Below are positions 1-8,115 of a stretch of DNA of 64,000 nt, in pieces. Below the pieces are notes generated by a model. That model was not told the DNA's origin. It did no database searches and saw only the letters and a program-made list of their open reading frames with translations. Where the stretch lies: assembly GCA_963754135.1 (NCBI GenBank), contig CAVWEY010000003.1, positions 1,488,001-1,552,000 on the forward strand. The letters run 5' to 3'. The first letter of the stretch is position 1. Each line of letters opens with the position of its first letter. This DNA is from JAJFUI01 sp963754135. GTDB lineage: Bacteria; Planctomycetota; Planctomycetia; Pirellulales; Thermoguttaceae. Made by a program: the position numbers and the translations under genes.

Positions 1-1
1 G

Positions 2-527
2 TCCCTCCCTCCCTCGGTCATAATTGATGGCGTGACCAGCATAACGGGGTGGGCGGGCGATGTCGCGTGGTTTGCCCCGACTCCTGACGCCGACGCGAGG
101 GTCAACATCAGTGGGTTCAACAGTGCCTTCGACATCGTCCGCATCTTCACTGAGCCCCAGGACGTGCCGAACCCGATCAGCATCTACTGTTCGTCGGCTG
201 TGACGACCTCACTGACGGTCTCGGATCCGACGTGGTCGGCTCTGGGGACGTTCGGCTCGATCCCGGGTTCACCGACGGTGGCGCCCTGGGTCCAGTACAT
301 GGGTTCCACCGCTCCGGATCGCTGCTACATCGATTTTCACGTCTCCGCGCCGGCCGGAACGCGCAGCCTTCTGGTGGACCTTGGCACGGTCGACACGCCG
401 AACACGTTTGGCCGGATCTGGGAGATCGAACTGATCCACACGACCGCCGTGCCCGAGCCGGGCGCTCATGCTGCTGGCCACTGGCCTGGCGGGGCTGCTC
501 TGCTATGCCTGGCGGAAGCGGCGGTAG
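2..527 (+). CDS. PEP-CTERM sorting-domain protein, 5'-partial, frameshifted near the C-terminus
   Basis: The reading frame is open from the window edge, so the true start probably lies upstream; a GTG at 32 is the first in-window start. The body is a secreted-type beta-rich sequence without a recognised enzymatic domain. Near residue 155 the motif VPEPGA appears, and shifting one base at about 470 gives LMLLATGLAGLLCYAWRKRR followed by TAG at 525-527: a Pro-Glu-Pro box, a membrane helix and an Arg/Lys-rich tail. That is the complete PEP-CTERM exosortase-recognition signal. As written, the unshifted frame ends at 532 without helix or basic tail. Inference: an exported protein sorted by an exosortase, with a one-base deletion in the assembly. 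The function of the body is unknown. Confidence 0.7.
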
Positions 528-680
528 ATTGATGATTTGGGATTTATGATTTCTGATTTGGCGCGCTGCTCCGGCGCCGTTACGGGACGTTTCTCGTGAC
601 GGCGCCTGGAGCGCCTTTCTTCCGTGCGCGCTAACGGAAATCTGGAACCGGGTGAACAACCTGATGGAAAGGACCGACTC
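528..680. repeat. Word-repeat region flanking the DUF1559 gene
   Basis: The stretch 530-560 is built from the words gatttgg, gatttat and gatttct. Its inverted counterpart (caatcagaaatcagaagtca and following) lies at 689-722, inside the start of the next gene. Between them lies a GC-rich inverted repeat around ggcgcctggagcgcc. This is the same low-complexity TCAGAAATC-type element seen inside fumC at 61183-61275. Confidence 0.5.
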
Positions 681-1775
681 GTGGATCGCGACAATCAGAA
701 ATCAGAAGTCAGGAATCAGAAATCCGCGGCGTTTACGCTCGTGGAACTTTTGGTGGTGATTACCATCATCGGCATCCTGATTGCGCTGTTGCTCCCGGCG
801 GTGCAGGCGGCCCGGGAGGCAGCCCGGCAATTGCAGTGCAAGAACAACCTCAAGCAACTCGCCTTGGGCTGTCTGAACCACGAAAGCGCCATCAAACGCT
901 TTCCCACCGGCGGCTGGGGATACGGCTGGACCGGCGACGCCGACCGCGGGACTGACTGGCGGCAGCCGGGCGGATGGATATACAACATCCTGCCTTATCT
1001 TGAACAACAATCGCTGCACGATCTCGGCACGGGCCTGACCGACTCGCAAAAACGCCTCGCGAACTCCCAACGGATGTCCAGCGCGTGGAGCGGCATCAAC
1101 TGTCCCACACGGCGGCCGGCGATCATTTATCCGTGGGCCTCAAACTGGAATTTTTGGACTCCCGGCAACTACAACATGCCGGCGGCAGTGGCACGGAGCG
1201 ATTACGCCGCCAACGGCGGCGACCGTTACACCAGTGTGTATTACCCGGTCAATGCCCTCTGGAACGAAATGGGGCCGAACCAGGAGGCCGGGCCCGCGAG
1301 CATCACTGAAGTGGAAAACCCGCCGGGGCAGGAAACGTCCAACGCGCGGACCACCTTCGCGAATATCGCCGCGGTGGCGACGGGCATCGTGTACGCCGGC
1401 AGTCTCATCCAAATGTCGGACATCACCGACGGGACGTCCAATACGTACCTTTGCGGGGAAAAGAACATCGATCCCGACTATTACGCGACCGGCCAGGACG
1501 CTGGCGACAACGAGAACGCGATGACAGGCGAAGACAAGGACATCGTACGTTGGGCGGCGATGGAATACATGGTCCCTCCGCCGTACACCGGCCCCTTCCC
1601 CGATACGCCCGGGGTGATAAACAACGACCTGTTCGGCAGCGCCCACCTCAACGGTTTTCAGATGGCCTTTTGCGACGGCTCGGTGCAAATGATGAGCTAC
1701 ATGATCGACGTGGAAACCCACCGCCGCCTCGGCAACCGCAAGGACGGCCAAGCGATCGACGGCAACAAGTTCTAA
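681..1775 (+). CDS. DUF1559 domain protein with type IV-pilin-like N-terminus
   Basis: The protein has a prepilin-type cleavage/methylation segment, AAFTLVELLVVITIIGILIA, near residue 13, followed by the typical DUF1559 start ARQLQCKNNLKQLALGCLNH. It ends with the H-X9-DG signature (H-LNGFQMAFC-DG), the C-terminal mark of this planctomycete-expanded family. These proteins are thought to be processed by a prepilin peptidase and displayed in the envelope; their exact role is not known. I prefer the GTG at 681, which leaves a short leader before the pilin motif; the frame is open up to a GTG at 624. The first codons (NQKSEVRNQKS) are encoded by a TCAGAAATC word repeat, so the leader peptide is repeat-derived. 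The gene converges on the Coa1-like gene, with the ends about touching. Confidence 0.85.
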   Translation: MDRDNQKSEVRNQKSAAFTLVELLVVITIIGILIALLLPAVQAAREAARQLQCKNNLKQLALGCLNHESAIKRFPTGGWGYGWTGDADRGTDWRQPGGWIYNILPYLEQQSLHDLGTGLTDSQKRLANSQRMSSAWSGINCPTRRPAIIYPWASNWNFWTPGNYNMPAAVARSDYAANGGDRYTSVYYPVNALWNEMGPNQEAGPASITEVENPPGQETSNARTTFANIAAVATGIVYAGSLIQMSDITDGTSNTYLCGEKNIDPDYYATGQDAGDNENAMTGEDKDIVRWAAMEYMVPPPYTGPFPDTPGVINNDLFGSAHLNGFQMAFCDGSVQMMSYMIDVETHRRLGNRKDGQAIDGNKF

Positions 1776-2351
1776 GGCGGCGCAGTCGGCGGGCGGCACG
1801 GGCAGATTGATGTCCGGCGGGGCCTTGCTGTCGGGCGTCTTGCCCGCCGGCTTGGGCGCTTGGTACAGCGGCGCTTCGCCCGCGTTGTCGCCCGCCTCTT
1901 CGAGCGAGACCTTCGTGCCGTCCGGCAGCGTGACCTGAAACTCGACCGTTTGCCATTGGCCGGCCCTCAGCCGGGCCTTCAACTGCGCCTTGCCACGGCC
2001 CTTGGGGCCCTCGATGTACCAGGTTATGTCCTTTTCCGTGTCCTCGATGCGGGCGTTCGGCGCGGCGCTCTGCGACGGCCACCACACGACGCCGACCGGC
2101 TGCCCCAGTTTCTCCCGCAATCCCTTGTTGTTCTGGATGGTCTGCATGGCGGTGCGGACCGCGTCGAGGCGGTAGACGCGGACGAAGAGCCACCAATAGC
2201 CCACCCCTGCGCCCAGCACCACCAGCGCCAGGATCAAGCCGGGGAGAAACCAGAGCCAATTCCGCCGCAGCCAGCCGCGGCGGCGCTTCTCCGCGGCAAG
2301 TTCCATCAAATCCCGTTGCAGCGCCGCCAGATTGATGTCGTTGATGTTCAT
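1772..2351 (-). CDS. Coa1-like (cytochrome oxidase assembly 1 family) membrane protein
   Basis: The protein starts MNINDINLAALQRDLMELAA, has a basic stretch (KRRRGWLRRN) and one membrane helix (WLWFLPGLILALVVLGAGVGYWW), then a soluble domain with the pattern AVRTAMQTIQNNKGLREKLG and a beta-hairpin FQVTLPDGTKVSL. This resembles the cytochrome c oxidase assembly protein Coa1 family, as found in many planctomycetes. The start ATG (2351) overlaps the stop of the upstream 71-aa gene in an ATGA, implying translational coupling. The frame as written runs on into the DUF1559 gene to 1140. A one-base slip would stop it at the TAG 1774-1772, right at the end of the convergent gene, which I think is the true end. 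Family assignment is moderate. Confidence 0.6.
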
Positions 2352-2563
2352 GGCGACGGCTCCAATTTGAGGAACTCGGGGTGGATGTCGTACCAGCTCG
2401 GGTCCGGCCCGTCGAACTGCACCAGCGCCCGGCCGTTCTGGTTGACGGCGACCACGCGGCCCTGCCGGCCGGCGAAGCGGGTCAACTCCGGCCGGCGGGC
2501 GTCGGCCTGCACCCGCTTGCCCGCATACTGGCGATTGAACTGTTCCATTCTTTCGGGCGACAT
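2348..2563 (-). CDS. Small hypothetical protein, 71 aa, KOW-like
   Basis: A short protein beginning MSPERMEQFNRQYAGKRVQ and containing GRQGRVVAVNQNGRALVQFD and PDPSWYDIHPEFLKLE. The middle part looks like a KOW/SH3-type barrel (G-x-V-x-x-V-N-x-x-G-R-A-L-V-Q-F), found in translation-associated and other small proteins. It sits directly downstream of prfB on the same strand (39-nt gap) and is coupled by ATGA overlap to the Coa1-like gene, so the three may be cotranscribed. No specific function can be given. Confidence 0.6.
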   Translation of the reverse strand: MSPERMEQFNRQYAGKRVQADARRPELTRFAGRQGRVVAVNQNGRALVQFDGPDPSWYDIHPEFLKLEPSP

Positions 2564-2601
2564 GGCAAGAATGTACCACTCGCGGCGGCTGGCGGCAATC
2601 C

Positions 2602-3700
2602 CTACTGCTTCCCCGCCCGATGCCGAAGGTAGGCGTCGAGGAACTCCTGGATATGGCCGTCCAGCACGTTGTGGAAACTCGTCTCGCTGTAGCCGGTGCG
2701 GGCGTCCTTGACCCGCTGCTCGGGATGGAGGAAATAGCTGCGGATTTGCGAGCCGAAGCCGACCTTGGGCATCTGGTTGTACTTGGCGGCGGCCTCCGCC
2801 TCGCGTTTTTCCTCCTCGACGCGGGCCATGCGGGCGCGGAGCATTTTCATTGCCGTGGCCCGGTTCTTGTGTTGGCTCCGCTCGCTCTGGCAGGCCACGA
2901 CAATGCCCGTCGGATGGTGGATCAGCCGCACGGCGCTGGAGGTCTTGTTGACGTGCTGCCCGCCGGGGCCGCTGGCGCGGAACACCTGCTCCTCGATGTC
3001 GTCGGGGCGGATTTCGATGTCGGCCTGCTCGGAGACTTCGGGCGAAACGTCCACGGCCGCGAAACTGGTCTGCCGCTTTCCCTCGGAGTTGTAGGGGCTG
3101 ATGCGGATCAGGCGGTGGATGCCGCTTTCGCCCTTCAGATACCCGTAGGCCATCGGGCCGCGGACGGCCACCGTGGCGCTGTTGATGCCCGCCTCCTCGT
3201 TGTCCTGGCGGTCGAGGATTTCGGTCTGGTAGTCGTGGTCCTTGGCCCAGGCGAGATACATCCGCAGGAGCATCTCGGCCCAATCGTTGGCGTCGGTGCC
3301 GCCGTCGCGGGCGTTGATCGTCAGCAGGGCCGCGTTGGGGTCCAGCGGGCCGCTCAAGAGGGCCTTCGTCTCCAGCGCCTCGACCGCCTGCTCCACCCGC
3401 TTCAAGTCGCCGGGCACTTCGCCGGCCAACTCGTCGTCCTCCTGGGCCATCTCGACCAGCGTGGCCAGGTCGCCGGCCATCTTGAGCGCCTCCTCCAGGG
3501 GCTTCAGCACGCCCGTCAGCCCCTTCAACTCGGCGATAGTTTCGCGGGCCTTCTCCTGGTTGCCCCAGAAGTCCGCCGCCCCCATCCGCACTTCGATGGC
3601 CTCGGCCTGTTTTCGTTTGGCTTCGTAGTCAAAGAGAGTCCCGCAGTTGGACGATCCGCTTCTGAATGGCCTCGGCCCGGTCGATTAGCTCGCGTTCCAT
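2602..3700 (-). CDS. prfB: Peptide chain release factor 2 (programmed +1 frameshift)
   Basis: RF2 recognises UAA/UGA stop codons. The gene starts at ATG 3700 (MERELIDRAEAIQKRIVQL) after an AGGA ribosome site and reads 23 codons to the in-frame TGA at 3631-3629. The slippery heptamer CTTTGAC (3634-3628) is the classic RF2 autoregulatory site; a +1 shift continues as DYEAKRKQAEA to the end, giving about 365 residues, the usual length. The peptidyl hydrolase motif GGQ is present in RASGPGGQHVNKTSSAVRL. The codon-recognition tripeptide, normally SPF in RF2, reads SPY here (GIHRLIRISPYNSEGKRQTS). Regulation: low RF2 levels favour frameshifting and therefore synthesis. The gene is divergent from mnmA with 147 bp between them. 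Confidence 0.95.
3628..3634 (-). promoter_or_regulatory. prfB: prfB programmed +1 frameshift site
   Basis: Heptamer CTTTGAC, with the TGA in the zero frame immediately after codon 23 (Leu CTT). It matches the canonical RF2 recoding signal; a GGGA sequence lies a few bases upstream and may act as a weak internal Shine-Dalgarno stimulator. Confidence 0.9.
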
Positions 3701-3847
3701 AATACGGATTCCTGGGGGGGACATTCCTGTCTGTTGAGCATTATATTCGCCCTGGCGGAACGTGAATAGGCGAAAAGGCCGGCACACGGCCGCAGCTTGC
3801 CAGCAGCAGGGTCGAGGGGGTCTAATGGGGTATCGTGGAGATATCGT

Positions 3848-5013
3848 ATGCCTTGTGTCGTCCTGGCAATGTCCGGCGGAGTGGATAGCAGCGTGGCGGC
3901 CTGGCTGTTGCGCGAGCAAGGGCATGAAGTGATCGGGCTGTTCATGCGGCACGGGCAGGAGGCGGAGACTTCTTGCCCGGCTCCCGGCTTGCCGCCAAGT
4001 AAGCAGGGCTGTTGCACGGCCGCCGACGCGGCCGACGCCCGCCGCGTCGCCGATATGCTGGGCATCCCCTTCTACGCCGTGAACTTCCAGCCGGAGTTCG
4101 ACCGGATCGTGGACTACTTCGTGGCCGAGTACGCCGCCGGACGGACGCCCAACCCCTGCATCGTCTGCAACACCTGGCTGAAGTTCGGCCGGCTGCTGGA
4201 CTATGCGGACCGGCTCGGGGCTCAGTATGTGGCCACCGGCCATTACGCCCGGCTGATCCGTAGGGTGGGACAAGCGCAGCGCAGTCCCACCAATGGCCAA
4301 GAAAACGCTGGTGGGACTGCGCTGCGCTTGTCCCACCCTACGTCGGGTGACATCGCGCTCTGCCGCGGGCGGGACCCGTCGAAGGATCAATCCTACGTCT
4401 TGTTCGGCATCGAGCGGCGGGTGTTGCCGCGGCTGCTCTTTCCCGTCGGCGAACACTGCAAGGAGGAAATCCGGCAGATTGCCGAGCGGCTGGGGTTGTG
4501 GGTGGCGGCGAAGCGCGACAGCCAGGAAATCTGTTTTGTGCCGGACCAGGACCACGCCCGCTTCGTCCGCCAACGCCCCGGCGCGATCGACACCTCCGGC
4601 GAGATCGTCACCACCGACGGCACGGTGGTTGGGCGTCACGCGGGCATCGAGCAGTTCACCGTCGGCCAGCGGAAGGGCCTGCGGCTGGCCTTCGGCCAGC
4701 CCCGCTACGTGGTGCGGATCGAGCCCGAGCTGCGCCGTGTCGTGATCGGCACGCACGAAGACCTCGCCCGAACGGAACTGACCGCCGCCGGGGCGAACTG
4801 GTTCGTTCACGATTCAGAGTCCCCGAATCCCTTCCGCGCCAGGTGAAGATCCGCTACCGCAGCCTGCCCGCCGAGGCCACGGTGGAACGGCTGCCGGGCG
4901 GCCGCTTCCGCGTCCGCTTCGACCGGCCGTGCTACGGCATTGCCCCCGGCCAGGCCGCCGTCTGTTACCAGGACGACCGGGTCCTCGGCGGTGGTTGGAT
5001 CGAAGGACCATAG
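3848..5013 (+). CDS. mnmA: tRNA-specific 2-thiouridylase MnmA, one indel and an in-frame palindromic insert
   Basis: MnmA thiolates U34 of tRNA Lys/Glu/Gln. The start MPCVVLAMSGGVDSSVAAWL contains the PP-loop ATP motif SGGVDSS. The nucleophile cysteine is in NPCIVCN and the persulfide cysteine in QEICFVPD. DPSKDQSY is the conserved tRNA-binding stretch. A 33-bp perfect inverted repeat with a 16-nt loop (4260-4341) is read through in frame between ARLIR and SGDIALCRG, adding about 28 residues that orthologs lack. Near 4840 the frame breaks after NPFR; skipping one missing base gives FRxQVKIRYRSLPAEATVERL and completes the beta-barrel C-terminus to the TAG at 5013. Because the gene is normally important, the indel is probably an assembly error. 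Confidence 0.9.
4260..4341. repeat. Palindromic element inside mnmA (33-bp perfect arms)
   Basis: The left arm 4260-4292 begins gtagggtgggacaagcgcag; the right arm 4309-4341 is its exact reverse complement, with a 16-nt loop. It is translated as RVGQAQRSPT through TALRLSHPT without stop. There is no sign of a transposase or of a target duplication visible by eye. Confidence 0.9.
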
Positions 5014-5067
5014 TACTCCTTACGCTCCGCGTGAGGAACCTTCCGTCACGCGGAGCGTGACGAGTAC
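5012..5067. repeat. Inverted repeat downstream of mnmA
   Basis: Arms tactccttacgctccgcgtga and tcacgcggagcgtgacgagta form an imperfect 21-bp stem. The core cacgcggagcgtga is shared with a shorter palindrome at 19523-19551. It could end mnmA transcription. Confidence 0.6.
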
Positions 5068-5098
5068 AAATGGGGTCGCCACTTCCCCGGCAGGCCGC

Positions 5099-5104
5099 TA
5101 TAAT
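5099..5104 (+). promoter_or_regulatory. Possible -10 element for the glucan phosphorylase gene
   Basis: A perfect TATAAT lies 56 bp before the chosen ATG (5160). The -35 position (5076-5081, tcgcca) is a poor match, so this is a partial promoter call. Confidence 0.35.
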
Positions 5105-5159
5105 ACTGTGTTTCCGTCCGAAAACGAGTCTTTTGCCCCCCCCTGAGCAGCAGGTCCGT

Positions 5160-7358
5160 ATGAGCCAGGTCGAAGCGCCTCCGGTGCGTTTGCCGCAACG
5201 AACTGCGGCATTTGGACTTACGGCCGAAACACAGTACGACAAGTGCGTCGCCTTGGCCCGCAACCTCTGGTGGAGCTGGCACGCGGAGGTGATCAACCTC
5301 TTCCGCGACCTCGACCCCATCCGCTGGCGCCAACTCGACCACAATCCGATCGCGCTGTTGGCCGAGTTCACCCCCGAGCGGCTCGAAATGAGGGCCGCCG
5401 AACTGGTCCTCTACAGCCGCATCAACCAGGCCTTTCGCCGCCTGAAGGAATATGTGGCCGAAATCCCCCCCTGGGGCCGCACCCACGCCGGCGTGCTCGG
5501 CGGCAAGCCCGTCGCCTATTTCTCCCTCGAGTTCGGCGTCCACGAGTCGATCCCCGTTTACTCCGGGGGCCTGGGAGTCCTCTCCGGCGACCACATCAAG
5601 AGCGCCAGCGGCCTGGGAGTGCCCCTGGTGGCCCTCGGCTTGTTCTACGACCAGGGCTATTTCAAGCAGCACCTCGACATCAACGGCTGGCAGAACGAAG
5701 AGTACCTGGACACCAAGGTCGAGAACCTGCCGATGGAGCCGGCCCTGGGCGCCGACGGAAAACCGATCACCGTCCGCATCGACACCCGCCAGGGAAAGCT
5801 CCTGGCCAAGGTCTGGCTGATGCACGTCGGCCGAGTAAGGCTCTACCTGCTGGATTGCGACGTGCCGGGCAATAGCCCGGAGGACCGCGAGCTTACCGCC
5901 CGGCTCTACGGCGGCGACAACCGCACCCGCATCCGTCAGGAGGTGGTGGCCGGCGTGGGGGGCGTGCGGGCCTTAAGCGCCCTGGGCATCCTGCCCGGCG
6001 TCTATCATCTCAACGAGGGGCACAGCGCCTTCGCCACCATCGAAGCCATCCGCACCCGCATGAAAGAGGACGGCATGAGCTTCGACACGGCATTGCGGGA
6101 CGTGGCCCAACGGACCGTCTTCACCACCCACACCCCGGTGCCCGCTGGCCACGACCGCTTCGACCGCAACCTGATCGAAGAGCACCTCGGCCCCTTGCGC
6201 GACGAGTTGGGCATCTCGACCGAGCAGTTGATGGGCCTGGGCCGCGTCGAGCCGCAAAACGAGCACGAAACCTTCTGCATGACCGTGCTGGGCCTGAAGC
6301 TCTCTCGCCGCGCCAACGCCGTGAGCAACCTCCACGGCCACATCACCCGCCGCATGTGGGCCCACCTCTGGCCTTGGCGCGTCGAAGAGGAAATCCCTAT
6401 CGGACACATCACCAACGGCGTCCACATCGAGAGTTGGCTGGCCTGGCAGATGCAGCAACTCTACGACCGCTACTTCCCCGCCAACTGGATGCACCACATG
6501 GGCGAGCCGGACGTCTGGCAGGGCATCCACGACATCGATCCCGGCGAACTGTGGGAGACGCATTACGCCCTGAAGAACCTCCTCTTGGCCTTCGCCCGCC
6601 GGCGGATCAGCCGGCAGTGCCGCCGCCGCGGCGAGAGCGACGAGGCCGTCGAGGCCGCCCGGAACATCCTCGACCCCAACATCCTCACCCTGGGGTTCGG
6701 CCGCCGTTTCGCCACTTACAAGCGGGCGGCCATGATCCTGACCGACCTCGATCGCCTGGCCACGATGGTCGGCGACCCGGAGCGGCCCGTGCAGATCATC
6801 TTCGCCGGCAAGGCCCATCCCGCCGACGAGCCGGGCAAACAACTGATCCAGCGGATCGCCAACCTGCGGCACGACCCTCGCTTCGCCGGCCGCATCGCCT
6901 TCGTCGAGGACTACGACATCAACGTCTGCCGCCACCTGGTGCAAGGGGTGGACGTGTGGCTGAACAATCCCCGCCGCCCCCTGGAAGCCTCCGGCACCAG
7001 CGGCCAGAAGGCGGTCTTGAACGGCGCCTTGAACCTCTCCATCCTCGACGGTTGGTGGGCCGAGGCCTACGACGGCAACAACGGCTTTGCCATCGGCAAG
7101 GGGACCTCGCACGTCGACGAGCGCGTGACCGACGCCCGCGACGCGACGGACCTGTACCGCGCGCTGATCGAAGAGGTGATCCCGCTCTATTACGACCGCG
7201 ACATCGACGGCCTGCCCCGCCACTGGATCAAGCGGATGATGAACTCGATCAGCTCGCTGGCTTGGCGGTTCAGTGCCGACCGCATGGTGGCCGACTACGT
7301 CCACAAGGCCTACCTGCCGGCCTCCGGCGGACTAAGCTGCGATATGGACGTGCGGTAG
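5160..7358 (+). CDS. glgP: Alpha-glucan (glycogen/maltodextrin) phosphorylase, short GlgP type
   Basis: A 732-residue protein of the alpha-glucan phosphorylase family, which releases glucose-1-phosphate from glycogen or maltodextrin using PLP. The N-terminus (CVALARNLWWSWHAEVINLF) is the DUF3417-type domain of the short family. Characteristic segments include AYFSLEFGVHESIPVYSGGL, VYHLNEGHSAFATIEAIR, TTHTPVPAGHDRF, and near the C-terminus EASGTSGQKAVLNGALNLSI followed by DGWWAEAYDGNNG, the PLP/phosphate region. The start ATG at 5160 has GAGCAGCAGG ahead of it; an upstream in-frame extension to 5070 lacks conserved sequence. The gene stands alone, between mnmA and a flavodoxin-fold reductase. 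Confidence 0.92.
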   Translation: MSQVEAPPVRLPQRTAAFGLTAETQYDKCVALARNLWWSWHAEVINLFRDLDPIRWRQLDHNPIALLAEFTPERLEMRAAELVLYSRINQAFRRLKEYVAEIPPWGRTHAGVLGGKPVAYFSLEFGVHESIPVYSGGLGVLSGDHIKSASGLGVPLVALGLFYDQGYFKQHLDINGWQNEEYLDTKVENLPMEPALGADGKPITVRIDTRQGKLLAKVWLMHVGRVRLYLLDCDVPGNSPEDRELTARLYGGDNRTRIRQEVVAGVGGVRALSALGILPGVYHLNEGHSAFATIEAIRTRMKEDGMSFDTALRDVAQRTVFTTHTPVPAGHDRFDRNLIEEHLGPLRDELGISTEQLMGLGRVEPQNEHETFCMTVLGLKLSRRANAVSNLHGHITRRMWAHLWPWRVEEEIPIGHITNGVHIESWLAWQMQQLYDRYFPANWMHHMGEPDVWQGIHDIDPGELWETHYALKNLLLAFARRRISRQCRRRGESDEAVEAARNILDPNILTLGFGRRFATYKRAAMILTDLDRLATMVGDPERPVQIIFAGKAHPADEPGKQLIQRIANLRHDPRFAGRIAFVEDYDINVCRHLVQGVDVWLNNPRRPLEASGTSGQKAVLNGALNLSILDGWWAEAYDGNNGFAIGKGTSHVDERVTDARDATDLYRALIEEVIPLYYDRDIDGLPRHWIKRMMNSISSLAWRFSADRMVADYVHKAYLPASGGLSCDMDVR

Positions 7359-7400
7359 CTGACAACGAACAGTGGTGATGAGCCGTTATGACAGGTAAGA

Positions 7401-7444
7401 CTTTTGGGACCAATGCGACTGATGAGTCCCATTGGTCCCATAAG
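7401..7444. terminator. Inverted repeat after glgP, possible terminator
   Basis: tgggaccaatg (7405-7415) and cattggtccca (7430-7440) form an 11-bp stem with a 14-nt loop, with tttt on the 5' side. It may end glgP transcription or belong to the genome's word-repeat class (gggacc/agtccc words recur here). Confidence 0.4.
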
Positions 7445-7485
7445 TCCCAACGGCCCTGCGTTCCTGACCCCTCGCCTTTCCCCCC

Positions 7486-8070
7486 ATGAACGTCTTCGTC
7501 CTCCTTGGCCACCAGAACCCCGGCAGCTTCTGCCACGCCATTGCCGCCGCCGCAATCGATGAACTCGAAGCGGCCGGCCATGAGGTCGTCTACCACGATC
7601 TCTACGCCGAACGGTTCGACCCCATCCTGCCGCACAACGAGATTTCCAAGGGCGCGGCGGTCGATCCGGTCGTCGAGCGGCATTGCCGCGAGATTGTCGC
7701 GGCCGACGGCTACATCATCGTGCATCCGAACTGGTGGGCCATGCCGCCGGCGATCCTCAAGGGCTGGCTCGACCGCGTCCTCCGCCAGGGCGTGGCCTAT
7801 CAGTTCGGCCCGGCGGGCGTCGAGCCGCTCTTGACCGGCCGCCGGGCCGTGGTGTTCACCACCTCGAACACCCCCCGCGACGACGAACTGCGGCTCTTCG
7901 GCGACCCGCTGGAGAACCTCTGGAAAGCCTGCATCTGCAACTTCTGCGGCATCGCCGACTTCCACCGCCGCAACTTCGAGCCGGTCATCATGAGCACGCC
8001 GGAAGACCGCCAAGGGTGGCTCGATGAGGTCCGGGCGACGGTGCGCGGGTGGTTCCCTCGCATACCATGA
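7486..8070 (+). CDS. Flavodoxin-fold NAD(P)H:quinone oxidoreductase-like protein
   Basis: A 194-residue protein of the Flavodoxin_2 family (KefF/MdaB/NQO-like). The start MNVFVLLGHQNPGSFCHAIA is the FMN phosphate-binding beta-loop-alpha (GHxxPxSF), and HPNWWAMPPAILKGWLDRV is the conserved flavin and quinone-site motif. Such enzymes carry out two-electron reduction of quinones or other electrophiles, or regulate Kef channels. No kef partner is nearby. The stop codon lies at the edge of an imperfect palindrome (8064-8101). Confidence 0.85.
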   Translation: MNVFVLLGHQNPGSFCHAIAAAAIDELEAAGHEVVYHDLYAERFDPILPHNEISKGAAVDPVVERHCREIVAADGYIIVHPNWWAMPPAILKGWLDRVLRQGVAYQFGPAGVEPLLTGRRAVVFTTSNTPRDDELRLFGDPLENLWKACICNFCGIADFHRRNFEPVIMSTPEDRQGWLDEVRATVRGWFPRIP

Positions 8071-8080
8071 AATTCCCGTG

Positions 8081-8109
8081 TTGACTGCGGGATATTCATG
8101 GTGTAGAAT
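8081..8109 (+). promoter_or_regulatory. Sigma70-type promoter for the DUF4143 ATPase, predicted leaderless
   Basis: TTGACT (8081-8086), a 17-bp spacer and TAGAAT (8104-8109) form a near-consensus promoter. The ATG begins at 8116, where transcription would be expected to start, so the mRNA may have no 5' leader; the preceding ggggg is too close to act as a ribosome site. Confidence 0.6.
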
Positions 8110-8115
8110 TGGGGG

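Noticed and set aside
1140..1771. Continuation of the Coa1-like frame through the DUF1559 gene
   Set aside because: It is the antisense shadow of a strongly conserved gene; sequence beyond 1772 has no family resemblance.
3628..3634. Frameshift in prfB as another assembly error
   Set aside because: The CTTTGAC site and position after about 23 codons match the known programmed frameshift.
3629..4810. 393-codon minus-strand frame ending with the first 23 codons of prfB
   Set aside because: Only the last 23 codons (from 3700) are real; the rest is the antisense of mnmA.
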